NCBI RefSeq assembly: GCF_037042905.1 | Contig: NC_087258.1 | Location: 11,459,501 to 11,523,500 of the forward strand | Direction of reading: 5' to 3' | Length of the DNA: 64,000 nt | Origin: Lytechinus pictus | Taxonomy: Eukaryota; Echinodermata; Echinoidea; Temnopleuroida; Toxopneustidae | Shown here: positions 22,656-33,715 of the stretch, piece after piece | Numbering within the stretch: the stretch's first letter is position 1 | How the letters are laid out: every line of letters starts with the position of its first letter | Made by a program: the position numbers and the translations under genes | The notes under the pieces: generated by a model | Database searches by the model: none | What the model was told of the DNA's origin: nothing | What the model saw: the letters and a program-made list of their open reading frames with translations, nothing else

Positions 22656-24560
22656 CAGTTGGTACTGGTAGAGCGTCCGTCTCACAACCGGGAGGTTGGG
22701 GCCCAGGACCAAAATCCAATTGAAACCAGTTGGATTTCCAACTGGTTTCAATTGGTTTCAATTGGTTTTAACTGGTTTCAATTGGTTTTAACTGGTTTCA
22801 ATTGGTTTTAACTGGAATTTAACAATTTCCAGTTGAAACCAATTGAAACCAGTTGGGCAACTGGAAATCCTAACTGGAACCAGTTGGGTAACTGGAAATG
22901 ACTTCCAATTGGAAATGATTTCTAACTGGAACCAGTTGAGTAACTGGAAATCCCAACTGGAACCAGTTGGGCAACTGGAAATCCTAACTGGAACCAGTTG
23001 GGTAACTGGAAATGACTTCCAATTGGAAATGATTTCTTACTGGAACCAGTTGAGTAACTGGAAATCCCAACTGGAACCAGTTGGGCAACTAGAAATCCTA
23101 ACTGGAACCAGTTGGCTATAAACTGGAAATGACTTCCAATTGGAAATGATTTCTAACTGGAACCAGTTGAGTAACTGGAAATCCCAACTGGAACCAGTTG
23201 GGCAACTGGAAATCCTAACTGGAACCAGTTGGCTAACTGGAAATGACTTCCAATTGGAAATGATTTCTAACTGGAACCAGTTGAGTAACTGGAAATCCCA
23301 ACTGGAACCAGTTGGGCAACTGGAAATCCTAACTGGAACCAGTTGGGTAACTGGAAATGACTTCCAATTGGAAATGATTTCTAACTGGAACCAGTTGAGT
23401 AACTGGAAATCCCAACTGGAAATCCTAACTGGAAATGACTTCCAATTGGAAATGATTTCTAACTGGAACCAGTTGAGTAACTGGAAATTCTAACTTGAAC
23501 CATTCAGTTGTGTAACTGGAAATCCTAACTGGTACCAATTGGGTAAATGGAGATGACTTCTAACTGGAAAGATGGGTAACTGGAAATGAATTCTAATTGG
23601 AACCAGTTGGGTAACTGGAAATTATTTCCAATTGGTTTCCAATTGGAAATTTTCCAGTTACCCAACTGGATCCAATTGAAACCAGTTAATTTGCATATTA
23701 TTTGCCAGTGTGCACAGATTAATGTTTTATGAGATTAATCATCATTAACAATGTATCTATTTAATTCTTTACAATTTCAAGTACCACACTTTTTAAAGAT
23801 AAGTATTTAGAATACTTAGCAGTGAAAACCATGTTCATAAATGTTATAGATTATAATTAAAACAGATTAAAGGATAATTAGTACACCACTAACTGTTACC
23901 AAATTACATCAAATAAAAGTACATATATTTGAAGATCTTCCATATAATTATATACACATGAAAGTCTGTATTTTATCAATGCCCTTTACATTGGTATTAA
24001 TAGACATATAACACTGCTTCTGTGTTGGCATGAGAAATAGTTAGTGCAAATGCTAATTAATTTGTAACTAATTAAGTTCGTTCCAACTGGAAGTTCCAAT
24101 TGGATCCAGTTGGAAACCAATTGGTTTCAACTGGTTCCAGTTGAAACCAGTTGCTTCCAATTGGTTTCAACTGGAACCAATTGAAACCAGTTGCCTCCAA
24201 TTGGATTCAATTGGTTTTAAAAGGGAAATTGGAACAACTGGAACCAATTGACAACAATTGCCAACTGGTTCCAGTTGCCCAATTGGTTTTAACTGGAACC
24301 AATTGGCAACTGGTTTTCAATTGGAACCAATTGGTTTTTAACTGGAACCAATTGGCAACTGGTTTTCAATTGGAACCAGTTGTTCCAATTTCCCTATTGA
24401 AACCAGTTGGCCAACTGGTTTCAATTGGTTTTGCCCTAATTGGTTTTAACTGGATTTTGGTCCTGGGGGGGTTCAAAACCCCGGCCGCGTCAGACCAAAA
24501 GACGTTAAAAGATGGGAGTTGATGCTACCCTGTTTGGCGTTCAACGATTAAAGGTTGCAC
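22656..24560 (+). mobile_element. tRNA-derived SINE split by a foldback element
   Basis: The head GGCTCAGTTGGTA...GAGCGTCCGTCTC (22660-22686) is a tRNA-like A-box region. The second part, from GGTTCAAAACC (B-box-like, 24470-24480) to about 24545, matches the SINE at 55187-55364, including CCCTGTTTGGCGTTCAA. The two parts are separated by the 1.77-kb insertion at 22702-24467. Joining the flanks through the duplicated GGGG gives a continuous SINE. Confidence 0.85.
22702..24467. mobile_element. Foldback element with CCAATTGG/CCAACTGG arms
   Basis: Inverted ends CCCAGGACCAAAATCC and GGATTTTGGTCCTGGG, 16 bp perfect, flanked by GGGG (22698-22701, 24468-24471). The left arm (22720-23690) is a run of AACTGG, CCAGTTGG and CCAATTGG words with a ~114-bp higher-order unit; the right arm (24085-24460) is the inverted equivalent. 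The AT-rich core (23690-24080) is only about 390 bp. There is no coding capacity; in-frame repeats such as QLEPVGQLEILTG are artefacts. It shares CCCAGG ends and a CCAA..TTGG arm design with the element at 9140-14737. Confidence 0.85.
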
Positions 24561-24848
24561 GGGCCTAATCACAACTGGCAGGCAAAAGATATTCATTCGA
24601 GCCAACCCATTGCTCAATTTTTAAATTTGATATTGCTGATTGACAAAAATGAATGAATATGACTAACAATCTAACACTGATTCTAGGGAGGGTACCTACT
24701 GAACCTACTTTTTCCAAATTGGAAAGATATATCACCACTATGGAACTATATTTTTACTGGCGGAAGAATTAGGGTCATTTTACTCTCTCAAGTGATGAAT
24801 TTGTGTGTGTGTTTGTGTGTATTTGAGTTTTGTCAGACGTGTATCAAT

Positions 24849-27800
24849 CAGTGTTGTAGTGCCTTGATGCTCGGCCTTGGCCTTAAGGCCTACCTTTTCA
24901 AAGCCTTGGCCTTGAACATTCAAGCCTTGGCCTTGAGAGGGCCTTGGCCTTGAGGATTTTGAGCCTGAAATTTCAAGGCATTTTCAAGGCATTTTCAAGG
25001 CTTTTTCAAGGTATTTTATATTTTGTACTTTCATTTGTTTTTATATAAGTAGTTACAAATGTTTAAATTGTTCTGTATATCTAATGACACGAATGGTCAA
25101 TACTACCAGTCAGCAGTAGCAGTAGCATCAGCAGTAGTAAGTGTACTTAGCAATGCCATCAATTTTAATTATCAAGAATTATCATCACATAATTAAGTAA
25201 CAAAGAAAACAGAAGTGATGAAAAATAACATTATTTATTGGTAATATGTTGTTTAAAAATGATGACAATGGCAAAATCAATAATAATGAAAATGATGAAG
25301 ATTATAGTGATTTTATGACAGGAATAATTCTGACAGATCTGACTGCATTTTTGACAACAATTTTCATACTTTAAGAATAGCTACATGTAACTCTAAAGAA
25401 TGATAACAAGGTTGATTTCTATTCCATTAGGATTTTCCCTGTATTATCTTTGACCAACAAGAATGTTTTAAGTCTTAATGATATTCTGAAAAGATTTGGT
25501 AAACTTGAACACAACAGGCAAGACAGAGGAATGGGAAGAGAGATAGAGAGAAGGGGGAGGCTGATTTGGCAGAATATACTGCTAAATCAGTTAATATGTT
25601 GATAGGCAGTACATCTTTTTTCTTTTTTTTTTGGGGGGGGGGTTATAGTGTTTCAGATTGACAAAACAGAGTAAAAAAAAGTTACTTATTTTTAATCATA
25701 TGGTTCGACAGTGAATTTCATTTCACTACAGTTTCAAGGAAACAAACAAAATATTTGTTTTTGTATCAGTGTGGTTTCATAGAAAACTCTATTTTATTGT
25801 TTTAAGAAATAATTAAGATTTAACCTCCCCCAACTAATGGTGTGGGGTGTGCCCCATTTATTTTATATCCTTTTGAATATAACTTTATTTTTTAGTATTC
25901 TTTATTCCGGTTTTTGAAGTAAATTAATAGAAGATACAAGAAAAGAGAATAGAAATTTAATATTGGTTGTAAGCAGAAAAAAACATGAAAACTGACAAGA
26001 GTCCTAAAAATGACTCATTTTCAGGTCAGCATTTGAAAATTTCAACTTGCGCTTTGTGCTCTCTTGCCCCCCCCCCTGAAAAATTCCCAGTAGGAAAAAG
26101 TGCCCGTTTTCCAAAATCGAAAATGCCCTTTTTTCCAAATCAAATGTGCCCTTTTTAAAAAAGAAATACCTTTTTTTATAGTAAAACATAATACATTTTA
26201 CACAAAATTTTGGATCGCGCTCGCATAAATTATTGTTATGTAAGGTACTCATTCTGTTCCCATTTACAAAAAAAATGCGTAGAATGTCCAACTTTCAGGT
26301 TAGAATATCACAAATTTTTGAGCTCGCGCTTTGCGCTCGCATTATGTGAGTTTAATGTATCGTATTTATTAGTCACTAAATGAAGTCTAGAACAGCTTCC
26401 TTTTCTGGTCAGTAAAATTTCAGCTCGCGCTTCGCGTTCGCGTTAATTCTTTAGTAAGATGCACATCTTTTTCATGATTACAAAAACAGCTCAGAATATT
26501 TAATTTTCATTTCTCATTACACGAAATGTCCAGAAGTTTGAGCTCGTGGTTCGTGTTGGCAACATCTCGCAAGGATGCCCTTTTAACAGTGATTAGTGCC
26601 ATAATTGACCTAAAATCGAGTTTTACAACTTCAGAATTGATTTTTTTTTCAAAACCGCTCGCTCGCTACGCTTTCTGGCAGAAAAGTTAAAGCCTAAATC
26701 AAAATATCTGTCTTATCAATTAGAAATCACTTTAAATAAGCTTTCATTTGACTCATAAGTGTATTTTTAGGCTTTGACACCCCCCCAAAAAACGTTCTGC
26801 CTCCCCTGTCCCAGGGAGTGGAAAAAGACATTACGTTGATAATGGGCATGCCAGGATCAGATGACCGTGGTAATGATAATTAGCGCGTTTTCGCCCAGCG
26901 TCGTACGACGCTATCTACGACGTAGAACGATCTCTTGGTTCGTGCGTCCGTCGCGCTCAACTCTCGCTTGTAAGCAGTTTCGCAAATCGCTGAACGCGGC
27001 CGGATCGACCGCAATGCATGGCTGGCATGTAATGTTGACACGCCAACATATGCATTGTATATGTTCCTACTATGTGCACACAACTGGCAGTGCCATGTGT
27101 CTTGCAGTCGCGTCGTCGACCGAGCCATGCAACGGCTTTTCAATCATATTTCAATAATCATACTCGTTTAAACTTCTACTGTAACATTTTGAAATTATAC
27201 TTAGCTTGATTTTAGTATAATTGAAATGGTACTCACCGAAAAACTCGCATTCGAGTCCATGTTTTGAAGCTTTCAGCTATCAGTGTAGTCAGAGTAGAGT
27301 ACAACATGTGCATGCACGCGATGGGCGAATGTGTTTACATCGGCTCAGCTTGCTCGCTCTACAAGCGATCTGATTGGCTGTTGACGGCTGTTGACAAATC
27401 CTACGTTCTAATGCGGACGCCCGCTAATTTGCGGAAGAACCGTCCGTGATTTGAGCTCAAGAACGCTCGGGCCTCTGTTTCCATGGAAGTTGGCGATTTT
27501 TGCACACGACCCTTACGTTCTACGTCGTACGACGCTGGGCGAAAACGCGCTATTATTGCAATGTAAATCGCCTAGAAAAATTATGTATTAAATGTACAAA
27601 GGTAACTATATTATTATTTAATAATGTTTAAATCTATCATGAAATTATTTTTGTTTTACATGTACAAGGGTTAAATATTTCGCTCGCTCACACCTTTAAT
27701 ACATTTTGCCCTGTGTGTCATGTCTGCCGCCTAAGCATTGTTGTCTCATTGTTCCATATACATGTATTGAAAGTTTGAAATGCCTTGGCCTTGGCCTTGA

Positions 27801-27923
27801 GGTTTTCAGGCCTTGGCCTTGGCCTTGGGTTTGCATGCCTTGGCCTCGGCCTTGGGTATTGAAGCCTTGGCCTTGGGTATTAAAGCCTTGGCCTTGGAGG
27901 TTTGAGCCTTGACTACAACACTG
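24849..27923. mobile_element. hAT-type element with CCTTGG subterminal arrays
   Basis: Ends CAGTGTTGTAGT and ACTACAACACTG are flanked by a perfect 8-bp duplication GTATCAAT (24841-24848, 27924-27931), which is diagnostic of the hAT superfamily. Directly inside each end is an array of CCTTGGCCTTG words (24859-25010 and 27780-27912). The 2.7-kb interior contains repeats of the GCTCGCGCTTTGCGCTCG type (26040-26680) and a nested TA-flanked element (26883-27550), but no intact transposase. Non-autonomous. Confidence 0.9.
26883..27550. mobile_element. Nested TIR element, GCGCGTTTTCGCCCAGCG ends
   Basis: The terminal inverted repeat GCGCGTTTTCGCCCAGCG continues through GTCGTACGACG at both ends, then CTACGACGTAGAACG at the left and GTAGAACG at the right. 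TA flanks both ends (26881-26882, 27551-27552). The element is 668 bp and lies inside the hAT element. No transposase motif is seen in its frames. Confidence 0.85.
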
Positions 27924-27949
27924 GTATCAATCAGATATGATTATTTACG

Positions 27950-28075
27950 TCTGGGACCGACCTTTAACGTCACCATCCGAAAGACGTGACCAGGGCTCGA
28001 ACCTCGAAATCAATTTGTAACTTCCCCACATTGCTTGGATTACAGGCGCACGCCACAACGCCCAGTTTGATCCCG
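27950..28075 (-). mobile_element. SINE fragment with GTAATCC-type head
   Basis: On the minus strand it reads GGCGTGCGCCTGTAATCC, then GAGGTTCGAGCCC (B-box-like), then CTTTCGGATGGTGACGTTAA and GGTCGGTCCCAGACG. The order A-like box, B-like box and body suggests a Pol III-derived SINE common in sea urchins (from memory). Confidence 0.6.
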
Positions 28076-28271
28076 TCAGGTGTAGTCTTCATAAATGCTG
28101 ATTTATTTTTAAAATGAGCCGGTCGAGGTACCCTTTTCTGGTCAGATATGGAATGTCAGACATTTAACCTATCCACTGGTAGTAAACATTCAATCCTCGA
28201 ATTTCCTCCTTATTTTTTATGAACTCTTTTTAAGTGCCACTTTAACACACGAGTCTATGGGAAATGAATTA

Positions 28272-28345
28272 GGCCTGTGAGCTCTTGAAGGGATAGAGCC
28301 TCGTCGATCTGGCGCTGCACAGCGGCTGCCGGGCCCATGATCAAT
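28272..28345. mobile_element. SINE 3'-body fragment
   Basis: GATCTGGCGCTGCACAGCGG and GCTGCCGGGCCCATGAT match the 3' body of the SINE at 55187-55364 (in reverse there). No tRNA-like head is attached. Confidence 0.6.
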
Positions 28346-28554
28346 TGGGCGAAGAAATTTTCGAAGTATTTCATTTCATGTCTATTTCGAACAATAAATC
28401 ATGGATTTCTTTTTTTCTATATGGCTAGCCTGTAGGCTAGCGCATTAACGTTACCTCATATCTGGGCCTGTCTATATATGCCTGCGACTGACTATGGTTA
28501 ACTTAGAATTGGTTAATTCCGAACTTTACGTTTACTTACGTTAGACCAATCCAA

Positions 28555-29400
28555 TATACACTGCCAGTCGAGTGCAAAGACGAGCGCAAAGACCGAGTGC
28601 AAAACTATTGCCAAAGACAAGTTGATCAAAAGATAATGTATTACGTAATACAGAAAAGACATTTTTAAATTGTTCACTCTGATCTCTTCAGAGGTTTCTT
28701 TTCGTAAATTGTTTGTATACAAAGGACATTCAGAAAACCATAACAAAGGGGTCCCTGGACTTATGCTCTGGCAGTAGAATGCAAAGACGAGTGCAAAAGT
28801 GTTGATAAAGAAAAGCTGATCGGAAGATAAGTTACGCAATACAGAAAAGATATTCTGAAAAAAATTCGCTCTGCTTGTTTTCGTGAATTCATATTCGGAG
28901 AAACATTTCAATGCTGGGGTCCCTGGACCGTCTCTCTGGCAGTCGAGTGCAAAGACGATCGCAAAGACGAGTGCAAAACTGTTGCTAAAGAAAAACCGAT
29001 CGGCGGATAAGTTACGTAATACAGACAAAATATATTCTAAAACAGTTCGCTTTACTCTTCTCTTTGTTTTCGTTAATTGTTTATATATAAAGGGCATTAT
29101 TTTGGACATTCAGAGAACCATAACAATACTGAGGTCCCTGGACCTTTGCTTTGGCGGTCGAGTGCAAAGACGATAGCAAAGACGAGTGCAAAACTGTTGC
29201 TAAAAGCTATTAAATCGGAAGATGTTACGCAATACAGAAAGGAATTCTCCACTCTGCTCTGTTCGTAGGTTTTTTTTCGTGTGTTGTTTAATATACAATT
29301 GAGGGTATTTTAATTAAGCAAATCAGAATAGTGAGGTCATCGGACCCTTTACTCTTGCAGTCGAAAGACGAGTGCAAACTCCTGCCAAATAAATTGCTGC
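28555..29400. repeat. ~200-bp tandem repeat, about five units
   Basis: The word GTCGAGTGCAAAGACGA or a variant recurs near 28563, 28771, 28938, 29153 and 29357 (spacings about 208, 167, 215 and 204). Each time a TACG(C/T)AATACAG word follows, and most units start with TCCCTGGAC. The unit is satellite-like. The partial frames on both strands (CSKT, LVFAIVFALD) follow from the repeat and are not genes. Confidence 0.8.
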
Positions 29401-29745
29401 ATAGGGTATTTTGATATTTCTTCTTTTTAAAGAGGCCTATATATTCACGCTATTTTGCACTTAAACCTATAAATTGATTCACCTTTTATTCTTCAATCAG
29501 TTGCATGTGGGGGGGGGGGGGGGGGTGGGTCAATTGTTTATTTATTCATTTATTTATTTATTTGTTTATTCATGTATGTATTTATTTATTTTATTTTATT
29601 TTAGTTTGTTCTATTTTATTTCCGGCTAAAGGAATACAAACACATCGAAAATTGAAAGACCCGTCGACCGGTGGCAATTAAGGGGTAGCCAAAATGAAAA
29701 TTGTTCCTAAATAGAAAATTCTCTCGCCGGTCGACCAAAACAACT

Positions 29746-29804
<59 letters not shown>

Positions 29805-30979
29805 CGCATAATTATGTTTGTGTAACAGCAGAGGTATCAGTGTATCGTAAACAAGCATCTGATATAATAAATACAAAATTAAAATAGTTGAAGTCACATG
29901 TATCAAAACAGGTAATGTGTTTTACGAAAACGGGAAAAAGCAACTCCTCCGATTTTAAATGATAATACGTTACTTGATGTGACATCAACCTGTTTGCCCC
30001 CCTACATTTCAGCAAGTATATTCGGATCGGTTACTTCGCAGTTCGTTTTAAAATAAGCAATACAGCTATAGAGGTCGTAATTTTCTTTATTATCCACGCT
30101 TTCTTTACAGATTAACAAGAAAAAAAAATAGAGATAAATATTTGTCTTAAAGATCCATCAAAGGGCACACAGTTCTGAAACTTTGACAATTTAGCTATAT
30201 TTCATTCATTTATTTAATTATTTATTGAAATATATCTAGGCAGGTACAAAAGATCAGCAAAAAACTGTTTTTCATCAGTGACCTAATGAAAACAGAATCA
30301 GGATTACAACAAAAATTATTCACATGTAAATAAAATCAAATTCCGAGTCATTATCTAGGCAATGCTTATATACATTAATAAACAAATATTTTTACATTAA
30401 GATAACATGAAAATGACTAAAATGTTAAAGCAGAACGGTAAGATATCGATATAAACTACAAATCGTATAATATTTATTCACTGCTAAAATCCACTGAAAT
30501 TAGCGATAGAATGGAGAGCCCGAACACTAGCACGCGAAGCGTGAGGGGGGGGGGGTGGGGTTGGAGGAACAGGGGTACCGTTACGATCCGTTACTATTTT
30601 TAACAGGGGGAGCTGCATTTTTTGGAACAAATTTTTGACAAGCGAAAGAAAAGAAAAGCTTTTCACTCCAAAGTGAAAGTGACCTAATTGGGTAAGGAAC
30701 AAAGTTGACAAGTAAAAAAAAAGGTTTCCACTAAAAATGAATGCGATTTGGATTAAATTTCTACTTTATAGAGCATACCTACCTGATTTCCCAGGGGGTG
30801 GTGCCTATCGGGGGCACCCATCGAGAGCATTTTGCATCAAACCAACTTATTGTCAGGGCTAGTGAATTTTCCGTTAATCGCTGGGGTACGTCCTCCTATA
30901 GCCCCCCCCCCCCTCCGCCCTGAAAGATTCTGTTGAATTTCCAAACAAAAACGCCCCATTTTGATGGTAAAAAAATAAA
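29401..30979. other. Spacer upstream of metallothionein
   Basis: Contains a poly-G run (29511-29526), TTTATT-rich DNA, an (AT)n array (29749-29802) and poly-G/poly-C element debris at 30540-30560 and 30780-30960. No gene is recognised. Confidence 0.5.
29749..29802. repeat. (AT)n microsatellite
   Basis: Uninterrupted alternating AT for about 54 bp. Confidence 0.95.
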
Positions 30980-30981
30980 AC

Positions 30982-30988
30982 GTGTGCA
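30982..30988 (-). promoter_or_regulatory. Candidate metal response element (distal)
   Basis: GTGTGCA is the complement of TGCACAC, which fits the MTF-1 core TGCRCNC. It lies about 230 bp upstream of the metallothionein ATG. Confidence 0.45.
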
Positions 30989-31078
30989 AATTTAAGCACT
31001 CGCCCTTGACCACACCTCCAAGGCCAAGGGCTTAACTGGGTCGGGTGCACAAAATTAGATAACAATTTAGGAAGGATT

Positions 31079-31085
31079 TGCACAC
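31079..31085 (+). promoter_or_regulatory. Candidate metal response element (proximal)
   Basis: TGCACAC matches the MTF-1 core TGCRCNC and sits about 20 bp before the TATA-like word. Metal-inducible control is expected for this gene family. Confidence 0.5.
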
Positions 31086-31102
31086 GGAACTTGATGAAAA
31101 GA

Positions 31103-31109
31103 CATAAAA
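31103..31109 (+). promoter_or_regulatory. TATA-like box of the metallothionein gene
   Basis: CATAAAA is placed so that transcription would start near 31130, leaving a leader of about 80 nt before the ATG at 31214. Confidence 0.45.
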
Positions 31110-31213
31110 CCCACTCGGAAAGCCAGTCTTCATCATTCTGTTGGCTGGACCTGCATCTCTAGAGACGACTTCCTACTTATTCTTAGAATCACCCGTTTCG
31201 ATACATCATCACC

Positions 31214-32750
31214 ATGCCTGGACCTGACGTTAAGTGTTTCTGTTGCCGAGGTAAGATATTTCAGTCTATAAAACAACTACGATCGTTTTAGTGAACATGT
31301 TGAAATGGCGCCACGGAGAGGACAGTGCTGAGGATCAATCGAGGGTTAATCTGAGCACGCGTGCCGCATCTCCCGACGCGTTTGATGCTGCCCTGCGCTA
31401 AGTGGTAGATATTACCTGAATATAATTATATCTGCATTCGGCAATTTTTTTTTTTAATCTCAAGGAGAATGCCACCTTTCCACAGGGCACATATACAAAT
31501 CTCCAAGGCCAATTGTGACATTAGGACAGAATCCGTGCGCTGCCTTCGAGGGGTTGTTGTATAACCAGAGGTGATACCACGGGGAGAAGGGGTGTGAGCG
31601 TCCCTTACCATAGATTGTTATTGTTGCTATTATTAGCGGGGAATACAAAAAAATGAGATGAGAACGCATGGATAGAGATAAAATACGAAAAAAGTTAATT
31701 GAAATATGGCGTCGCCCATGCGTATCGTACTTTTTGCACCCCTTTCATGGGGAAGTTTAATTTTGTTTTTCAATATGATTTCAATGTTTCAATAAAGTAG
31801 TGTTCATATTCGAAGTTGAATTTTCGCTTTGTTTGTGCTCCGCCGAGCTATCTTTTTTTGTCCTAATGGTGATTTATAATATATCTGATATGTAAACATT
31901 GGATAACGAATGTTATCATACTTTGCTTTATTTGTAGTCTTAAAATAAGATTTTAAAATATATTTTAGTTCCACACCAGTGACACTTATATTATGTTTAA
32001 CTTCTTTTTTATTCCAGATGGCAAAGAGTGTGCCTGCGGGGGTGGAGAGTGCTGCATCACGGGAAAATGCTGCAAGGAAGGAGATGGAACTTGCTGTGGA
32101 AAATGTTCAAGTGAGTCGCCAATCAAATTCGACATATCAATAAATCCTGCCAATGAATTCACTCTAAGCAAAGTATAGGCCTATACATTTTTATGCTGAA
32201 TAATGAACACACCTAGCTAAATTAATTCTAGTTCAATAGGCCAACATTATGCTGTTGAAACAGGCCCTTTTATTAATTAAAAATATCGACATATCCATAA
32301 TTGAAAATATTTTTGTTTGGTAACAGAAGATACGTCTCGGAACTCGTAGTGTGTAAGTTTTATTTTTTATGTATTTTTTTTGGGGGGGAGGACAAATAGT
32401 AAATGAGTGGCATTAAATTATTATTTATCACCGACATGTTTTTTTTTGTACTACCAGGATGTGACAAAAGATCTTTGATCAGTTGTCTGAGAATGCTACT
32501 CTTGAAAATAGCTTTCATACCCCGTAAATCCACTATCTTTTTGAATCTGTACGATATAGATGATGGTTTTCATGCTGACAGTTATGTGCTCCATTAGTGG
32601 CATTTTCATTATCAGAGACTTCTCCAAGCGATGTTATTCATCTAAAGAGTGATTTTTTAAAACCTTTTTTCAGATGCTGCATGCAAGTGTGCCGATGGCT
32701 GCAAATGTGAAGGAGCCTGTGCCTGTACTATGGGGAACTGTACGTGCTAG
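31214..32750 (+). CDS. MT: Metallothionein
   Basis: A small cytosolic metal-binding protein that sequesters zinc, copper and cadmium in thiolate clusters. Coding exons: 31214-31250, 32018-32110 and 32674-32750, joined by GT-AG introns with consistent phases (207 nt, 68 residues plus stop TAG). It starts MPGPDVKC and contains 20 cysteines (3, 9 and 8 per exon), mostly as CC, CXC and CXXC, ending GNCTC. Length and cysteine number match echinoid metallothioneins (about 64-70 residues, 20 Cys). The gene has TATA-like and metal-response words upstream and a further intron in its 3' UTR. The copy looks intact. The family is certain; the paralogue designation is not. Confidence 0.95.
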
Positions 32751-32782
32751 GTCATCAAGACCAATTTCTTTCCGTTAGGAAG

Positions 32783-33596
32783 GTGAGTGATCATACGAGT
32801 GTGGTTAAAGGTCAAGTACACCACAGAAATAAGTTTATTTTAATTAATGGAGACATCAAACTAGCATAATGCTGAAAATTTCATCGAAATCGGATGTAAA
32901 TTAAGGAAGTTATGACATTTTAAAGTTTCGCCTTATTTTGCACAAGACAGTTATGTGCACGACTCGGTGACATGCAAATGGGGCAGTATGATGTATATCA
33001 CTCACTATTTCTTTTTTTTATTGTTTAGATTATAAAATATTTCTTTTTTTACAGATTTGAAAATAAGACCGAATTGACGGAACCATGTAGTATTAAACGA
33101 TATGCTAATTCCACATGTTCAGGCAGGAATTAATCGTTGTTTCACTTGACAATGAGGAGAAATTTAGAATATTTCACATTTCATGTAATAAAATACAAAA
33201 GAAACGATGAGTGGATGACGTCATCAGTCTCCTCATTTGCATAGCGACCAGGATGTGCATATAACGGTTTTGTGAAGTTTAGCAAAACTTTAAAAATGTC
33301 ATAACTTTCTCAATTTTGTCCGATTTTTCTCGAACCTTTGATCTTATTCTTTGAATTTTCTGTTTTCACACAAGCCCACTTGTTCCAAAGATTTCATTTC
33401 CCTTTAAAGCTTTAAGTTATAATGGTTCCATGTAATATAGACTCGTGCCGTTGACATGTTCTGTTTCATTAGTCATGAAAATTTTCATTAAGACTAGGCT
33501 ATTTAAAGAGATACAAGCAATTAATATATGTATTAGAAACATGGCTTAATAAGTTTTTTTTTTCTTTTTCTCTCTTTGTATTCCCTATATCTGCAG
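32783..33596 (+). other. Metallothionein 3'-UTR intron
   Basis: Donor AG|GTGAGT at 32783 and acceptor CTGCAG ending at 33596. The intron is largely filled by the MITE at 32806-33407. Confidence 0.7.
32806..33407. mobile_element. MITE, TAAAGGTCAAGT family, in the metallothionein intron
   Basis: Starts TAAAGGTCAAGTACACCACAG and ends near CCCTTTAA. The body has AGCATAATGCTGAAAATTTC and GTTATGACATTTT words shared with 48259-48848, plus an inverted internal copy (ATAACTTTCTCAATTTTGTC). No ORF. Confidence 0.75.
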
Positions 33597-33715
33597 ATTG
33601 TCATCTCTTCTGCAAATTTGCTCCAAGTGGACTTCATTTGTGTATACCATATCATTTTTGTAACATAATGTACATTTTTATATTAAAAAATAAATAATTA
33701 CACTTGTAAAAATTA
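33597..33715 (+). other. Metallothionein exon 4 (3' UTR) with poly(A) signal
   Basis: It follows the acceptor at 33596 and carries AATAAA at 33689-33694. The transcript end is estimated within about 20 nt after the signal. Confidence 0.6.

Larger units (their letters stand above)
24585..28265. repeat. Third, older copy of a block from the segmental duplication
   Basis: 24585-24800 resembles 7345-7560, and 28078-28265 resembles 7562-7760 and 46350-46570 (shared words GATATTGCTGATTGACAAAA and CCCTTTTCTGGTCAGATATG). The two halves are separated by the hAT element 24849-27923 and a SINE. Divergence is clearly higher than between copies A and B. Confidence 0.7.

Noticed and set aside
22843-24522. 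ORFs with QLEPVGQLEILTG repeats
   Set aside because: In-frame reading of the 114-bp array in the foldback arm.
26861-27157. 98-residue ORF in the nested TIR element
   Set aside because: No transposase motif, overlaps an equally open frame on the other strand, and is mostly TIR sequence.
28513-29268. 198-residue ORF with LVFAIVFALD repeats and overlapping plus-strand frames
   Set aside because: Follows the ~200-bp tandem repeat; no homologous domain recognised.
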